Shown in pieces: positions 25,611 to 40,338 of a DNA stretch of 64,000 nt (within the stretch, counting starts at the first letter, position 1; each line of letters begins with the position of its first letter). Origin of the DNA: Anarhynchus alexandrinus (lineage: Eukaryota; Chordata; Aves; Charadriiformes; Charadriidae); contig VUYV01000008.1 of the NCBI GenBank assembly GCA_008711295.1, positions 2,395,000 through 2,458,999 on the forward strand. The letters are read 5' to 3'. Both the position numbers and the translations under genes were made by a program. A model generated the notes under the pieces. It made no database searches. It was not told where the DNA came from and saw only the letters and a program-made list of their open reading frames with translations.

Positions 25611-28600
25611 CTCCCTGCCAGAGGTATGGACATGTCCAAGCTGCATCACCCCCGCTCCATCCCCTCTCCGGAGGGGGACAGCTGCCAGTCCCTGGTGCAC
25701 AGGTGAATCCGCATGTTTGGCCTCTAAATAAGGGGTTATTTTAATATTTTAAGCAAACTGCACCTCCCATCAGTCCCTGCCTCCAAAATATTTCACACAG
25801 GACCAGAGACCTGGAAGCGGGGCAGAGCAGGGTGCTTTGGCAGTTCACACCAAGCACCTCAATAAAAGATATTTTTATTCAAGGTGAAACACTGTCACTA
25901 AGGGTTGAAAGACCTTCCAGTCTGGTGTCGAGCAAGCTTTTTCTTTCTACAGAAATAAAAAGAGGCGAGGGATGGCCAAGACCTGACGTGCCGGCGCTGC
26001 GGAGAGGCTCTGGTGTTGGGCTGATGTGGAAAATAAGTGTTCAGCCATGAAAAGCAGCGATGCTCCCCCTCAGCCATCCTTATCGCCGCAGCCTCCACGC
26101 TTAGTTTTGGGCAACGACAGCCTGCAGGTGCATGGGTTTAAGCCCAATTAACGCCCCTGATTAAAACAGCATGTTCCCCAATCATCATGACCCTCCTGGA
26201 AAGGGTCAGTGTGACTCGGCCATGACCTTGGCTGGGGGGTGGGGGTGTTTGAGTGCTTTCTGTCCTCTGCGGGACCCAGAACCCCCATGGCTTAAAAGTT
26301 AAGCCTGGGATTAGAAACCGTCTAAACCACTGTGCTGAAACCGCCCGGGGGTGAGTCCCCGCTGCCCTGAATCAGCAGAGCAGCTTTGGGGGGGGAGACC
26401 GAGAGCGGATGAGGGGTCTGGTGTGGAGCACGGTGTGGGGTGCCGGGAGGAGGGAGCCGTGGCCGTGGGGCTGGATGACCAGCCGTGAGCTGGTGTCCTG
26501 CATCTGTCTGCTGGGCTGTAAGGGGACAGAAACCATGGTAAAAATCTTTAGGGTGGTGTCACTGTTCATAGGAGGCCGGAGCAAGTCCTTGGTGAGGAGG
26601 ACGCAGCCCTCCAGGCGGTCAGGTTTGTTTTCCCTCCTGGGTGCTGGGATATTATTACATATTTATTATTAAATACCCCTGCAAACATCACGACAAGCAC
26701 CTCGGAGGGGGCCAGGTGCCCCGAGACTGGACCCTACCCCTCACTTCCCAGCACGTGGCTACTGAGCATCACCTTTGGCCACCACGTGAACGATGCTTAT
26801 TTGGCCCTGCTGCCATGGGAGCTGTTTGCAGGGGCGAGCGGCTCTGGTGAGGATGCTCCAGCATGGAGCAAGCCAAGCTCCCACCTTGCCCTGCCTAAAG
26901 GTGAGTCTTGCAAAATATGCCACTTTTCCTTGGTGTTTTTCCCACCTCCCATTTTAGACAGCGGCTCCTTGCTCGCTCTGTCCCGCTTAGCGCAAAAAGG
27001 GGCCAAACCACCCCAAATCTTTAAGGCAAAGATAAGTATTCCCCAAACACAGGGTTTGCAGGGGGGAAAAAATAAATATCAACATCCCTCCCACACACAC
27101 CCATCATTTTTAGCCTACTTCAGGATTTCTGGCTTTGAAACACCCAGGGCCTGTCCTGCTGAGGACATGGAGCATCCTCATCCCTGCAAAACCTCATGCT
27201 CAACTCTCCCCAGGGCTGTCTGCCCTCCGTTTAAAGCCTGGCTTTTCTCTTCCCGCTCCTCCATTAATGCTGCTGGGTTAATTTGGCCCCCCCATGTTTC
27301 CTATACGCCAACCCTAAATCCCATAATTAACAGGTTGGCACAGTCCAGAGGTGGAGGAACCGAGATGGGGAGGGAGGCGGCAATGACTCGCCAGGTCCTG
27401 CTCCGCACGGGGAAGAGGATGCAGAAGGAAAGGGGGCTGGGGGGTTTCCCTCGGAATTAACCCAACACAAGAAAGAAAGAATAATATAATTAAGGGGGAG
27501 GGTTGGGAGGGGGGGAATGGTAGAAAAGTTAAAGCCACTCCTTGAAATCCAACCGCTTTTATCCCGCGGGAGCTCGGCAGGTAGATCACAGGCGTCGCTG
27601 GGTCAGATGCTCTGGAGCTCTTCCAGAGCTGGCCGGTGTTTAAATAGAAAGGTTATGTACCCGGGGAGATTTATTTCATCTTTTAATTGGTTGTTTGTTT
27701 ACATGACTCGGGAGCTCTTTGCTAATGTTTGCTTTGCTGGCTCACTCAGCTGCTGAAAATCCCGGCCGGCCGCGTCCCAGCCCGGCCGGTGTGCCGGGGC
27801 TGGCTGCCCTTCGGCTCCGGCTCCTCGGCTTTTCCCGGTGAGCCCCGGTGCTTCCCCGGGAGCCCTTCCCAACCCTGTTCTGCAGGTGTCACCAAATCCT
27901 CCCGAAGCCAGCATCTCTCCCGTCACGGCCTTGTGGGTGTGCAGGTGGGAAGGTCCAGATGGAGGTCCACCAGCCCAGCATCTCCCCTTCCATTGGGCAG
28001 GCTGGTGGAGAAGTGGAGGAAGGTCTCTCCTGGCTGCGGAGGTGGTGGAGATGGACCCTCCTTGCCCAAGCATCCAGCCAGGCCCAGCAGAAAATGAGAT
28101 GCAAACCAGCATGGTTATGGGTTTCGTTTTTCCCAAGCCTGTGGTAAGGTCTCGCTTCTCCGCCGGTCTCAATCTGCACAAAGCTTTGGAGGAAAATCCG
28201 TGTCCTTCCACAGCAGCTCTAAAGAAAAGGGCGTTGGAACCAACTGGCGAAGCGCAACGCTTCTCTCGTACCTCTTCACTTGGTTTGATCTCATTTGGTG
28301 TTAATTTTCACCTTTCCACGAGCCGTGGGGCTGCCTTCGCCGGCATGCCCGGGCCATGGGCAACCCGGCAGGCGGCCACGTAGGCGGACGGCTGCGGCAC
28401 GCGGTGCCCTCGGGCTCTCTGGCAGAGCGGGTGTCTGATGGCAGATGGTTTCCTCCACCTCATCCTTGAGGGGAGGGCACTTGCATGGTTCAGGGGGAGT
28501 CCTCCTTCCCTCTCCACCCCAGCTTCGGAGCCAGCAGATCCTTATCTCGCTCGGCGTGCCTTCCCGGAGGGGAGAAGGGAAGCGATGCTCCCTGGTCCGT

Positions 28601-31600
28601 GCTGATAAGGAGCAGCCACCCAACGGGATCAGTGGGGTGAGCTTGGAAGGAGCCGCCTCGGGGGTGACAGGGAAGCCGCAGATAAAGGAGGTGGTGGTGG
28701 TGGTGGTGGTGATCACACCCAGGGTGAGCTGGCATCTGTAGGAGCCCCCTGAAACTAGGAAAGCAAAACCCAGTGTTTCCAAGGCGGGAAGATTTCCTCC
28801 CTGCTTCTGTGGCTGATGGCCACCGTCCCGGCGGGGCAGCTCGCCCGCTCCCCTGCCAGCTCCTGGCTGCGCTTGCGGAACCGTGTCAACGGTGGCCATG
28901 TGTGTTTGGGAGGAGCCGATGGGTGTCACTGCAGGAATGTGGGGGTTTGGGGTATTTTTTTTTTCCATGGTTTTTGGGTTACAGATGTGTTAACGTCTGT
29001 TTTGCGCAATTACTGCGTTTCTCAATCTTTGCTCCCTGCAAACAACTGGAGATGAACGTCTGTTGCTTAACCAGGTAAATCAGAGCTACCTCTGCTCCCC
29101 CGGCCTCACCAGCCACTCATGGCCGGCTCTCCTCTCCTTCTTCCCATCAAAGTCTGCATTAATAATGATAATTAAAACCAGGTTTGGGAGCAATTTATCA
29201 ATTTATCCTCTGGGATTTCTTTTCGCTCATGGACTTCTAACTGCTTCTCACAGGTGGTACCAAGATGCGTGTCCAGGTGACTTGGAGGAGGAGCTCCACA
29301 GGTGCTGCCCAAAATTCTGGGGAAGGAGGGAGGAAGATGATGGGGATTTGGGGAACGGCACCATCTTATGACCATTCCACGCTTAACATGGAGGCTGTGA
29401 TGGTGTCTCCAAGCTTTGGTCTGTATGGCCGTGGAGCTGGCTACAGGGCATCCAACCCATGTCCAATCCCCCGGGGGCAAAGCCAGCAGGGCACGGCGAC
29501 CCACTGACCCACTTGGCTTGGCATGTGTGGAGGAGATGTTTGGAGCAGCAAGGAGGTCAGACCGGCCATCCAGGAAGCCTCTGAGTTAGTGCTGCCCTGA
29601 GGTATGATTGGAGGACCAAAGGCTATGGGGAATTTTGCAGTCTTGCTGCAGGGTGGTTGGGGTGGGGAGGGAGATATATCATGAAGTGGTGGTGGGACGG
29701 CCACTGCTATGTTGGGCATGAAGCCTTCTCCAAAAAACAACATCATTGCTCAGGGTTGAAAGGTCTCATTGCGGCTAAAAGATCCTGTAGAGACCAAGGT
29801 GGGCTCCTGAGGTGGGAGTCACCTTCTGGAGAGCAGATGGGACCATGCACTGAGTGTAGTTCTTCTTCCCATGCTGGGCTTTGATGGGAAAGTGCTGGGT
29901 TTTGTGACTGTGGAGAACAGGGAGAGCTCAGCCAGAATTTCCCTGAGCTGGGATTTACATACGCCACCAGCCAAGTGATGAAAGGTCTGGAAAACCCAGG
30001 ACCTGCCAGGCCTTGCAGAGCTGCCGGGCTTCTCCAAGAAGCATAAGCAAAGCCCAGCCCACTAATTGCCTGTCCAGGGACAAAGCTTGTGTGTTTAGGT
30101 TTTGGTAGCATCTGGTCCGTGGAGGTCCCCATCCCGGGTGGCATCATGGTACCCAAGAGTGCCCTGGGGAACCTGGTGTCCTGGTGGCAGGGAAGGGTTC
30201 TGCTTTGTGTTTCAGAGACCAGGGGCTGGGTGTACACCATCTCTCCAGGGTTCTTCACCTGATTTCTTAAGTCAAAGGCACCTCTGTAGCCATATTAATG
30301 TGCCCAAACAGCTTTCAAACCATCAGCCAGGCTGACCAAGTCCCCAAGGGTGATAGGGATGAAGCTCCTGTTGTTGGTAGCTGCTGGCCATCAGCCGTGG
30401 GTGAGAGCAGAGGTGGCTGCTGCTCCACTGCCAGAGCTTGATGCATCTCCCACAGCTTTGCCTTGGTGCTTGCTGAGGTGCCCACTATGTGCCCTGACAC
30501 CCTCGTGGGGCATCAAAACAGCAGCCCTTCCAGCCAGCCATGGTCCCACGTTGTTTGGCCCTAGGTGACACCTTGCCGGGACCTCCACACAGCGCCTTCT
30601 CAATTAATTCCAGCACAGACCTCCTGCCCACACGCAGTGATGGGGACATGGGGACAACCAGCATGCGAGGTGCATCCATGGGGACACTGAGCACACCAGC
30701 AGCGTGTCAGAGAATACAATGGCAGAAATGAAGAGTGAAGCCAGGGCTGGTCAAAACTTGCCCTCTCCAGTACGTCTCTCCAGCGGCTTCTCAGTAGTGA
30801 TAGTCATCAGGATGGTGCAATCAAAGTCCTTGACCAAGAAAATACCTGGTAAGTGGGTTTGTATTGCAGCGAAAATCAAAGGAAACACGCAACGGCGGGT
30901 GATGAGCAATGGCAAAGAGAGATAATAAATAAATAGGGGAGTTAATTAGAGATTGGGTGCTCTTGAATGCTTTTAACTTGTGGATCTCACCTTGGTGGTG
31001 GGAACATCCCGGGCAGGTTCCAGCTTTTACAGGTGCGATCCCGTCGCTTGCCCTGCTGCAGGGCTGGCTTAGCTGTGCCTTGGAGGACACGGGGTTTGGG
31101 ATGGTCCCCACCTTTCTGGCTGCTGAACGGGGCTAAAGGAGAGCAGGAAAAGCTCACAAGGAAGCAAGAGAAGGAGGAGGAGATGCCTGGGTGTCATCGG
31201 GGCACCTTCTCCAAGCCTGGTCGACTCAACATGAGCCCTTTCAAAGGCTGCCCAGCCTCATGTAGCAGCTCTTGCTCAGCTCCGGCCCTGGAGGGGTTGG
31301 ACGCAGCCGGGACAGCCCTGGGAAGTCCCCAGGGACTTTGGTGGCATCGAGGCCGGCTGGGGAGTCACCCGCCCCAGGAAGAGATGCTGAGCTGGGGCCA
31401 AGTTGTGGTTCCCTGAAGGCATTGGGTGGGAAGGGGTGATCCACCTGCTGGAGATCAGACAGCAGCAGGTATCCCCAAGGGAGAGCTCAGACAGGGGTAA
31501 ACCTCCTTGTAACAGGTTTCCATGACCTGTAAGATGATGAGGATGTGGGTACCGGGAGGAGGAGGCAGCGCAGGGCAGAGGGTCATTTCAGCCCTGAGCA

Positions 31601-34600
31601 GCCATCCCTCTCCACTACTCGGGGTGGTAAAGCCGTCCTGGCACCAGGAGCATGGTTTGTCCCACCACCACCTCATGTCTAGCCATCTTCACCGAGGGTT
31701 TTCACAATAAAAGCTCTGCTGAGGCAACCTGGGGACCAGCAGGTGAGCCCTAAAGTCCCCCATCCCAGTAACAGAGGCCTGGAGAAGGAGAGCTTGAACT
31801 TCAAAGCAGTTGGCTAGTGGAACTTCCTCTCCTGTAGCGGGCTGGAGAAGGTCCCACAGCCCCAGCTTTGGACCTGCATCCAGAACTGCTGTGGCAGGCA
31901 ACGGCCAAGAGCTTCACTCATTTTTATTATTGTTATTCTTTTTTTTTTTTTCCTCCTTTCCAGGCACTGCAAATTGCTGTGTGGGAAGGAGGGGATTTGG
32001 AGGTGATGAGTGGCTTTGCCACGTTTGCCAAACAGATGTTTGCTTTTTATGGGCACCAAACACCTGGGCCCAACCAGGTGGGGCCCCACCAAACACCAAA
32101 CACCCCCCAAAACTGTTCACAAATACTCACAAAAATTGGTAGTTTCAACAGAAAACTAGGAAGGCTGGAGGTGCAGAGCCATGGGAGCGGAGGCGAGAGA
32201 CCAGGACCAGCCCTCTGACATATGTGATGTCCATGTGCCGCTTCTCTCCCAGCCAAGGGCATTTTCCAGTGACCTGGATACAAGCAGGGCACACTCCATC
32301 CCTCCCGCCGGTCCTGCCTCTGCCGCCCCGCAGCCCTGCGGCGCGGGAACTGGGTCGGACGAGCATCCCTGAGCCCGGAGGCATCCGCTCAGCCCAAGGG
32401 GGTGCCCCACACCTTCCCTTGCTGCACCTTCTAATGAGAAAAATGCCCACAGAGAGGCGTTGGGAGGCATCAAAGGATGCAGGTGCGAGTCCCCTGGGGA
32501 GCCGCACTGGGATGGATGCTCCCAGGTCGCAGGGATGCTGCACCCGAGCTGAGAGCAACGCCCAAGTCTCGGCTTCTTGGTTTGCATGTTGAAACTGGGG
32601 GGGGTTTCCCGTAACAGGAGGATTGTGATGTTCCCCTCTGTGTCCTTGGAGGAGCAGCGTCTCAGCTGGCTGGCCTTGTGGTCTGTGAATCACACCCCGG
32701 TTAGCAGAAAGGAGATCTTCAGGGCTTGCTCCCTGCTCCCGTCACCATCCATCCATCCATCCATCCATCCATTCATCCATCCACGAGTCGTTGCACCAAA
32801 CCCAGGGTGGTCCCCGTCACCCCAAGCTCTCTGCCGATGCTGCCTTCCTCCCTCTGGGTGGGGTATTGACTTTTACTTCACATTATTCTGCCCCCTTCCC
32901 TGCGGCAGCAGCAGCCACGTGCTCGCATGGAAAGCCTCTTGCAAAACCTGCCCTCGCAAGTTGAAGCTTGACGGCTCGTTTGCTCCTCGGCTTCGCGGCG
33001 TTTCTTTACCGTGGCTGTTTGCAAGGCCCCTTGGGTTGGGTTTTTGGGCTGTTGAAGTTGGTGCCCGTCGCTTATCTGGGTTTATCTGCTGCTTTGTGCC
33101 GTTTGGGATGTGTTTGTTGTTCCTCGTGAGGCTTCTGCGGCGCAAACCCCAGGCGGCTGTTGGGCTGCCAAAACCCCTCTCCCATGGGTTGCGATGTACA
33201 GATGTCTCCAGAGAAGCATTTCTAAGGAAACACGGATATATTTGGTTTTAATATCTTTCTTTTTCTCTTCTTAAATGATCTAGCTGCTGCTTCCAGGCGT
33301 CCCAGCCCCAGCAGCATCCCGTGGCGAGGAGTTCCCCAGCTGAACGCGCAGCCTTAGCTCACCTCTGTCGGGGCAGGGACCTGGCGCCGGAGCAGCGCCA
33401 GTAATTTTCCACCCGACTCCGCGCTGTGGAAATAAACCCCAGCCCGGAAAATGCCTGGAAGGGAATAAAGAAGACACTTGGCCAACACAGCTTGGCCAGC
33501 TCCCAAGCCGAGGAACGGCTTCAGGTTCATCTCCAGCTTGCCGGCGGCTTGGCAGGCTCGGCTGCCACGGCTCTGCGTGGGCTGCGGGCTCCCCGGGGCC
33601 GCATCCTGCAGCACCCCCCCTCCCCTCCCCGTGCTATATATGGGACGGGCCAGGCAGCCGCCGTGCCAAAATCCCTCAGCGCTCCTGCTCCGACAGCTCC
33701 CTGCACCCGCGGGTTCGGTGCAAGACGAAAAGAGGGGGGCAAAATGGCCTTTTGGGTTTTGGGTTGTTTTTTTTTTGTTTTGTTTTTTTTTCTTCATTCT
33801 CACTGCAGAACAAATAGGTTTGAAGGCTGCCTTGGGTAGGAGAAGAAAAAAAACTTGGCTGCTCTTCTTCTGGCAGCCAAACCCCACCAGAGGCCATGGC
33901 GAGGGCAGAGCGTGCCAAAGACTTGGGGGCAGCGGGTATGAGGAGGTGGTGAGTGGTCCCTTTATGGGACCCTAATGGCCCCAGCTAAAAAAACCCACAT
34001 TAGCCCGATGAGTGAGACGAAGTTTTTATGAGGGCAATAAGGCGTTTCAGCGCACCGGGGCGGTAATTGAGTGCCCGGGGCTGTGCGAGGAGCTGCTCGT
34101 TCTCCTGCTGCAATACAGCCCCAACCCGGGCAAGAGGGTCCAGACCGTTTCCCAACCGCCCTGCACTAATCCGGCTTACCTCACCCCGTACGGCAACCAC
34201 CGTCGGGAGCCATCCCCACCTCCCATCGCCAGCAGCTGGAGAGCACGAGATGTTCCCAGACAAGCCTTCCCCCACACCCTGCCCGTTCCCTGGCAAACAA
34301 GGGAGGCATCCCAAATCCCACGAGCATCCTTCCCCTGGCAGCTTTCCCCGTGGCAAACGCCCTTGGAGAGCCGCTGTCCCCTGCCCGCCTGCGTGAAAAC
34401 TGTGGGCAAAAGGTGATGAAACGGGCTGGGAAAGAGATACCAGGGGCAGAGGCAGACATGACCGAGGTCTGTCGTATCACCAGGAGTCCAGAGAAGATAA
34501 AGGAGGGGGTGATTACTCACTGCCTTTTGTTGTGTAAAAACTAGGGCCATCAAACCCATCCAGCAGCCAGAGGGTTCAAAGCAACCCAAAGGAGATGCTT

Positions 34601-37600
34601 CTCCATACGATTAAGCCCTTTGCCGTAGGGCAGCGTGATGCAGAAGGCTGAGGGTGGCTTCAGAAAGCAGTTCCTGGAAGAAAAAGCCACCCAGGACACA
34701 AAGGCTGTTGCCCGCTCGCTCTGCTGGGTGCCAAGAGGGGTCTAGAAGTCACTTCTGTTCACTGAGGTCTTATGTTTGCCTTTGGTCATCTGTGCCAGGT
34801 TGGGGAGCAACAAAACCCACCAGTGAGGTGGGTGACACATCTGCTCACCCGTACTGACCCCATGGTCCAAGACTCAGAGCAGCAGTTAGTCCCTGGGGAC
34901 ACATTGGGCAAGGGTGGGCTCAGCCCTGGGTCAGGGCTTACAGCCCTGAGCGGGGTCAGGAGCAGAGGAGGGTTATTTGCTGCTGGTGGAGATGAGGGAA
35001 AGAAGATATCCCCATTCCCAAGGTGGCCGGAGGGAGCTGGGGCCGCCGGGATTTTGCCCCACGGGAGGAATGACTCAGTAGGAGCCAGTCACAGGAGCAA
35101 CCACAAGGATCAGTTATCGGTGGAAAATCTGTCTTGTGAGGGCATCAAAGCAGCTCCTTGTGTGCCAAAACGAAGGGGGAGGAGGAGGAAAAGAGGACAA
35201 AGAGCTGCTGTGCTGGGCTAGCAGGGTTTTGTGGCCACCAGCCCCCAGCTGGGATGGTGCAGAAGGGGGTTGAAAGCCCCATGTCCTTCCACTTAAGAGC
35301 TCCTCCTGCCCATCCTGACAACCCAAGGGCTGAGTGAGCCGGGAGAGGAAGGTCTCGCTCTCTGATGGCCCCACCGAAGTCGAGGCAGAGCCGGGCTATG
35401 TGTGTGTTATTCACCTTGAAACTATGTGAGTAAACAGAGAAGTCTCCTCTTCCTGGTCCCACCTTGGCAATTAAGCTGCATTTCTGCAGGCTGGAGGAGA
35501 CGAGCCCGAATCCACCCCGGCAGATAAAGGGGATGGTCTTGCTCTCTCCTCTGGTGAGACCTTGAGACAAACCACCCAGGAGAGGAAAAACGTGTAGCTC
35601 CAGTTAGTCTCCTGCGACATCCCCTCCTGCGTGGAACTCCTTGAAGACGTCCCACCAGGAGGAAGGCAGCTCTTTTCCCACCAGCTCTGATGGTTTTATT
35701 GCCTGTATCGCACTCAGTTTTGGTGGCTCAGGAGCAATGACGCTCGTGACTTGCTCTGTGGTGGGCAAAGTGGACCAAACTGATAAAAGCCCAGCTGAGA
35801 GACCCAGCCAGGCCAGGAGGAAGAAGAAAGATGATCTCCACAAGAGAGGGACCTCCCTGCTAGCACAGAGAAAGCCTCTGAGCTCTGGGGACTTGGTGGC
35901 CACCACCACAGCCATGAGTCCCATCAGATGCTGCACCCTGACACCTTCCACCCTGGCTCTTGGAGTTCCTGCAGGAGCTCTCAGAGGTCTCCAGACCTGT
36001 AGATCAGTGCTGTTGGTAGTAGCCGAGCTTGGCTCTTCTCTAGAAAACCTTCATCCCTCTTGGTGTCCTCTTCCCCATCAGTGCCACGTGCTGAGGATTC
36101 CCAGTGGAAGAGAAAAAACCACCCTGCTCCATCCTAGAGGGAAGAGAGCAACCTCCAGAGTGGGACCGGAGCCAGCCCAGAGCTGGAAAGCCTTGCAGAA
36201 GACTTTGAAGGTTTTCCAGCCCTCCTGAGACAGCAGTTTCTACAGGCAAAAGGGGAGAATTAAAATGACCAAACTCACCACAAAGCCGTGCGGCTGCCTG
36301 TCCTCCCACACCAGGCAAAGGAAGGTCAGAGACACCACAGCAGTGCCAGGTGAACACCCTGGAGAGGTGAAGCCACCTCTGACCCCAGCCAGAAGGGAGC
36401 CAAAAATGGTTTAAAGACTTTGGGAGCATCTCGGTGTGTCCGAGGGTGGGAGGCAGCTCACGGGTAGAGGTGTGAGCTGTGCGTGGGTTGATAGATAGAT
36501 GTGGGCTGGCCCCAGCGAGCACCCAAACACACAGATATCAGAGATAATTCATGGAGAATGGAGTCTTGTAGCCATTCCCACACTGGGAACCACTCCGAAA
36601 TAAATCACCAAACCCCTCTTGGCCTTTAGGTATGTGCAGCAGCAGATGTGCCACCACCGTGGCAGACACAACTTGGTGTCCTCAGCCATCCTCAATCCAA
36701 ACCAGACGCATTGAGTCCCACCTCGGGGGTCTGCTGGCTGCAGACTGCACCGGGTGGGAACTGGGTGAAGCTGGAAATAAGCCCCATTTTTATTTTTTTA
36801 TATCTCTTACCAACCAACCTTTCAGCCAGATCAGTTCCTGGTCATCTTCACCCCCTAAACTCAATGATTATTGTCGGTGGAAGGGAAAGAAGCAGATGGG
36901 CACAGGCAGGTTGGAGATGGGAACAGGGCAGATGGGTCTGGAATGGTCTGGAGCTACTGGGGAGCAGCTCCTGGGCTGGGGAGCGGAGTGCCCAGGCTGT
37001 TGGTCAGCCCCCAGGGGCCGTATTCTGCCCGATTGACTTCTGCCTTCATCCCCATGTCCCGTGGCTCCACGCGAGGTGCCATCCCCTGTCTGCCCCGGGC
37101 TGCTGGGGTGCAGAAGGTGTCCGTGATCCTACTGCTGGTTGAGGAGTGCCAGAGATGCTCCCACCTCCTCTGTGCCCTTCTGCCCACCTTCCCAGAGGTG
37201 GTATCACCATCCCCAGTGCCCTGAAGGCAGCGAGGAGCTGAAAAACCTCCAGCCCGGCTGGCAGGGGCCACCTCCATCATCCATCCTCCATTCTCCATGG
37301 AGAAAGCAACAGACTGCTTGCTCTGGACCCTTGCAAACCTGTTTCTCCTTGCCCTGGGCAGCAGTCCTGCCTGGGACAAAGGAGCCTCCATTCTCAGTGA
37401 GGACATTTTGTGCCATGTTTTGGGGTCTGGTCCAGGTAAAGGCAGGATGTTCAGCTCCACCAGCTCTACGGAGAGGCCGGTTCCTCAGTCCACCCGTCCT
37501 CTCCCAGCTCCTTGGACAGCAAAAAAAGCCCAGGGGCAGTGCAAGCCAGAGCTTGCCTTACTCATCGCATCAAGTTCATTTGTGGCTATAGGTGGCATTT

Positions 37601-40338
37601 CTGAGGCAGCCAAACCACAAGTTTAGCAAGAAATGCAACCCCCAGTTGCTCTTGAGAGTGCGGAAAGCGTCAGCGAGGTCGGTCGAGGGTTTCTCTTTAG
37701 GAGCGAGCCGGGCAGGCACGCTGCGGCCACGGGTGGGAGGAGAAGGGGAGGAAGGTCCACGTGTCGCTGAGGTTCAAACCAGGTGACCTCAACCAGAGCG
37801 GAAAAAAAAATAAGAAGACAAAAAAAAAAAAAAAAGAAAGAAAAAGGGGGGGTAAACAAACCTGACAAAGCCTCGGCAACGTCCTCAGGCTGATCTCTTG
37901 CAAGGTTTACCCTGAGTTACATCATGGTGCTCATTAGGCGCCGGCAGCAGGAGCCCACAGCCCCGGCCCAGCCGGCGCCGGCAGTGCCCTCCCGGGACCC
38001 CCTCCAGCCTCCCGGGGTGCTCTCCCTCCCTCCTGCCCCTCCTCCTTCCCCTGCCCGAGCGGGCAGCCAACGTGCGCAGGGTATCGGTCCTTCCCTGATC
38101 CCTTGGGGATGCTACAGAGAGAACCCCCCAGCTCCTTTGCCCCAGGGAGGCATTCACAGCACCCCATAGCCACAGTACAGCATCCCATAGACCCTCCCCA
38201 GCACCCCATGGCCCCCGCACAGCCTGGACACTGGTGTATACTGGTAACAGAGCCCCTTCCCCCTTCGGGAGAGCAGGTCCCTGGGGATGGGTGTTGCTGT
38301 GGGAGGATGCGCAGGTCTCCGCACCACTCTCTCTGCTGGAGAGCCCGGCACCGGGGCAGCTCCCGAGCATCGCCGTGACCCTAAACCGCCAATGCCGAGA
38401 GTGCTGAGGGGTAAGGGACAGTGGCTGGAAGAGCATTTGAAGGTCTGCACATCTTCACAGCATCCCTGGCACCTACGGCTCCAGAGCCCTCTGGGGTGTA
38501 GAGGGAAGGGGCTGGGCAGCACCGTCCCCAGAGATGTGGGGACCCCCGACCAGCAGCGGGGTCAGGAGCGGATGGCACCCCAATCCCAGCAAGCCAACAC
38601 CAGCTTCCCCAAAAGCCAGAAAGCCTGCAAGCCGTTGTCCCTGCCCAGCCCCTGGTTGCCCACCCCAGGTAGCCCAAAGTCAGCCCGGCCTGGGTGCGGG
38701 AGCAGCCCAAGGCCATGCCAGCTGATGGAGGGTTGCTGAGGTGCCCTGCTCTGTCCCACCTGTGTGATGTTAGGAACTGGGGCCAAACGGGAAGGATAAA
38801 AGACCAGAGCAGTACTGGGAGAGGATGAGGAGGTGGTTCCATTGACTGGTGGGGTGCAGCAGAGGAAGGGCAGGGCGATGGACTGGGCTCTGTGGGGGTT
38901 TATCCCCGCCGGCTGGGGGCTCAGGGCTTTGGGAGGCTGTGCTGGCCCCGCTACGGGAGGAGGAGAGGGGTCTCCTGCTCTCTGGGGACTTTGGGAGACA
39001 AGCCATCCCCAGAGGGACACCGTGCTGGCACACGGGAGAGCGGCGGGACCAGGTTCCCCCAGAGGGACCTGGCTTGATTTTGGAGCCCAGGCAGGTGTGG
39101 GGTGCTCGGGCACGGGTCTGGCTTCTACATGCGGGTGCTCATCCTGGTGGCCCCATGGCCGGGATCTGCATGGCCACTGCTAGCCAGGCTTCCCCCGGCC
39201 TCGCTTGTTGCCACATCCAAGACTTTTTCAAGATTGCAGATCTATTCCTCACCACGAAGCACTGAGTCACTCCAGTGCCCACCTCCTGCCCTCTGAGAGA
39301 GAAGGGAGTGTGTCTCGGAGCATCCCCGAGGCTACCCCAGCCTCGGAACTTCCCGTGGTCAGAGCATCCAAACATGCCGAGGGCTTCGCCGCCGGAGCCA
39401 CGGGCTTTCAAGCCCTCGGCGTGATGCAAGGGTGATGTTCCTCGGCTCCTGACGAGTCTTGGGATGGGTTTCGCCAGCCCACGAGCCATTCTGAAGGGCG
39501 GGAACAGCCTGGAAACATCCCAGCGGGAGGATTTCAGGCACGGCCTGGAAGCAGGGCACTTGGCAACCTCACCCCGCCACGGATGCGGCCGGGCTCCCGC
39601 CAGCCCCGCTCCGGGAAGCCTCCCCTCCGCCGAGGGCGCAGGGAGCTGTCAAGAGCCCTAATTCATCACCTTCCCCAACCGCCAAACGGTGGCTTTGTGT
39701 TTGCGCCGGGAGAAAGAAAAGAAAGGGGAGAGGCTGTGTTTTGCAGGACCATACAATAATCCCACCGCAAGCTCCATCACCTGGGGACCAGGCACCCCGG
39801 GACGGGGGGCTGCTCGCCCTCTCCCTCCCCACGGGTTTCGCAAGGCAAAACTTCCCGCGGGAGCTCCGGTAGTGGGGGAAACAAAAGGGAAAAGAAACAC
39901 CAGGGCTTCTTTTTTTTCTTTTTTTTTTTTTTAAAGAAAAAAAGTGGAGGAACAGCGTGTGAATGCAGAAGCAATAATTCAAGCCGGCGACACGGAGCTG
40001 GAGAGCTTTCAGCTCCCAAACTGTACCCGAGCCTCAGCAGTTCGCTTTGTGCTGCTCATTCATCCATCCATGGGGTTATTTTTGTTTTCCTCTCCCCCCT
40101 CCCAGGGAGAACAGGAATAGTTTTGTTTTCAAAGTCCCTCGGAGAGCAGCTCGCTGAGGATGTGGTTTAGCACAGAAAAAAAAACCCTCTTGGGGGGTTT
40201 GCTCCCACCCTGTCTGGGGCAGAGAAGTGATGGCAATTCCACCCCCAGCACGTCGCTGGTGCCCATCTTCTGGGTGGGAAGGAGATGTTTTACGTCCCTT
40301 GGGAATTTATACCCACTCCACTGTTGCTGGGGTTCGGA
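25611..40338. other. Intergenic region without a supported gene
   Basis: About 14.7 kb in which I find no conserved coding exon. Simple repeats are (GGT)n at 28688-28710, (CATC)n at 32744-32783 and an A-rich tract at 37801-37846. A run of CCCTCC followed by CTATATATGG (33634-33643), which resembles both a TATA box and an SRF CArG box, sits in GC-rich sequence and could mark a promoter, but no transcript is evident. Forkhead-type motifs cluster near 27680-27745. Confidence 0.45.

Noticed and set aside
24998..25639. 213-residue minus-strand open frame and 185-residue plus-strand frame across 24.9-25.6 kb
   Set aside because: Both run through the 37-bp minisatellite, whose unit length is not a multiple of three; the peptides are repeat artefacts with no recognisable family.
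26786..27460. 224-residue plus-strand frame in the gene-poor interval
   Set aside because: No similarity recognised and low-complexity proline-rich composition; not supported by splice sites.
33634..33643. CTATATATGG as a TATA/CArG promoter element
   Set aside because: Single motif with no downstream exon or open frame of note; kept only as a remark in the regional entry.
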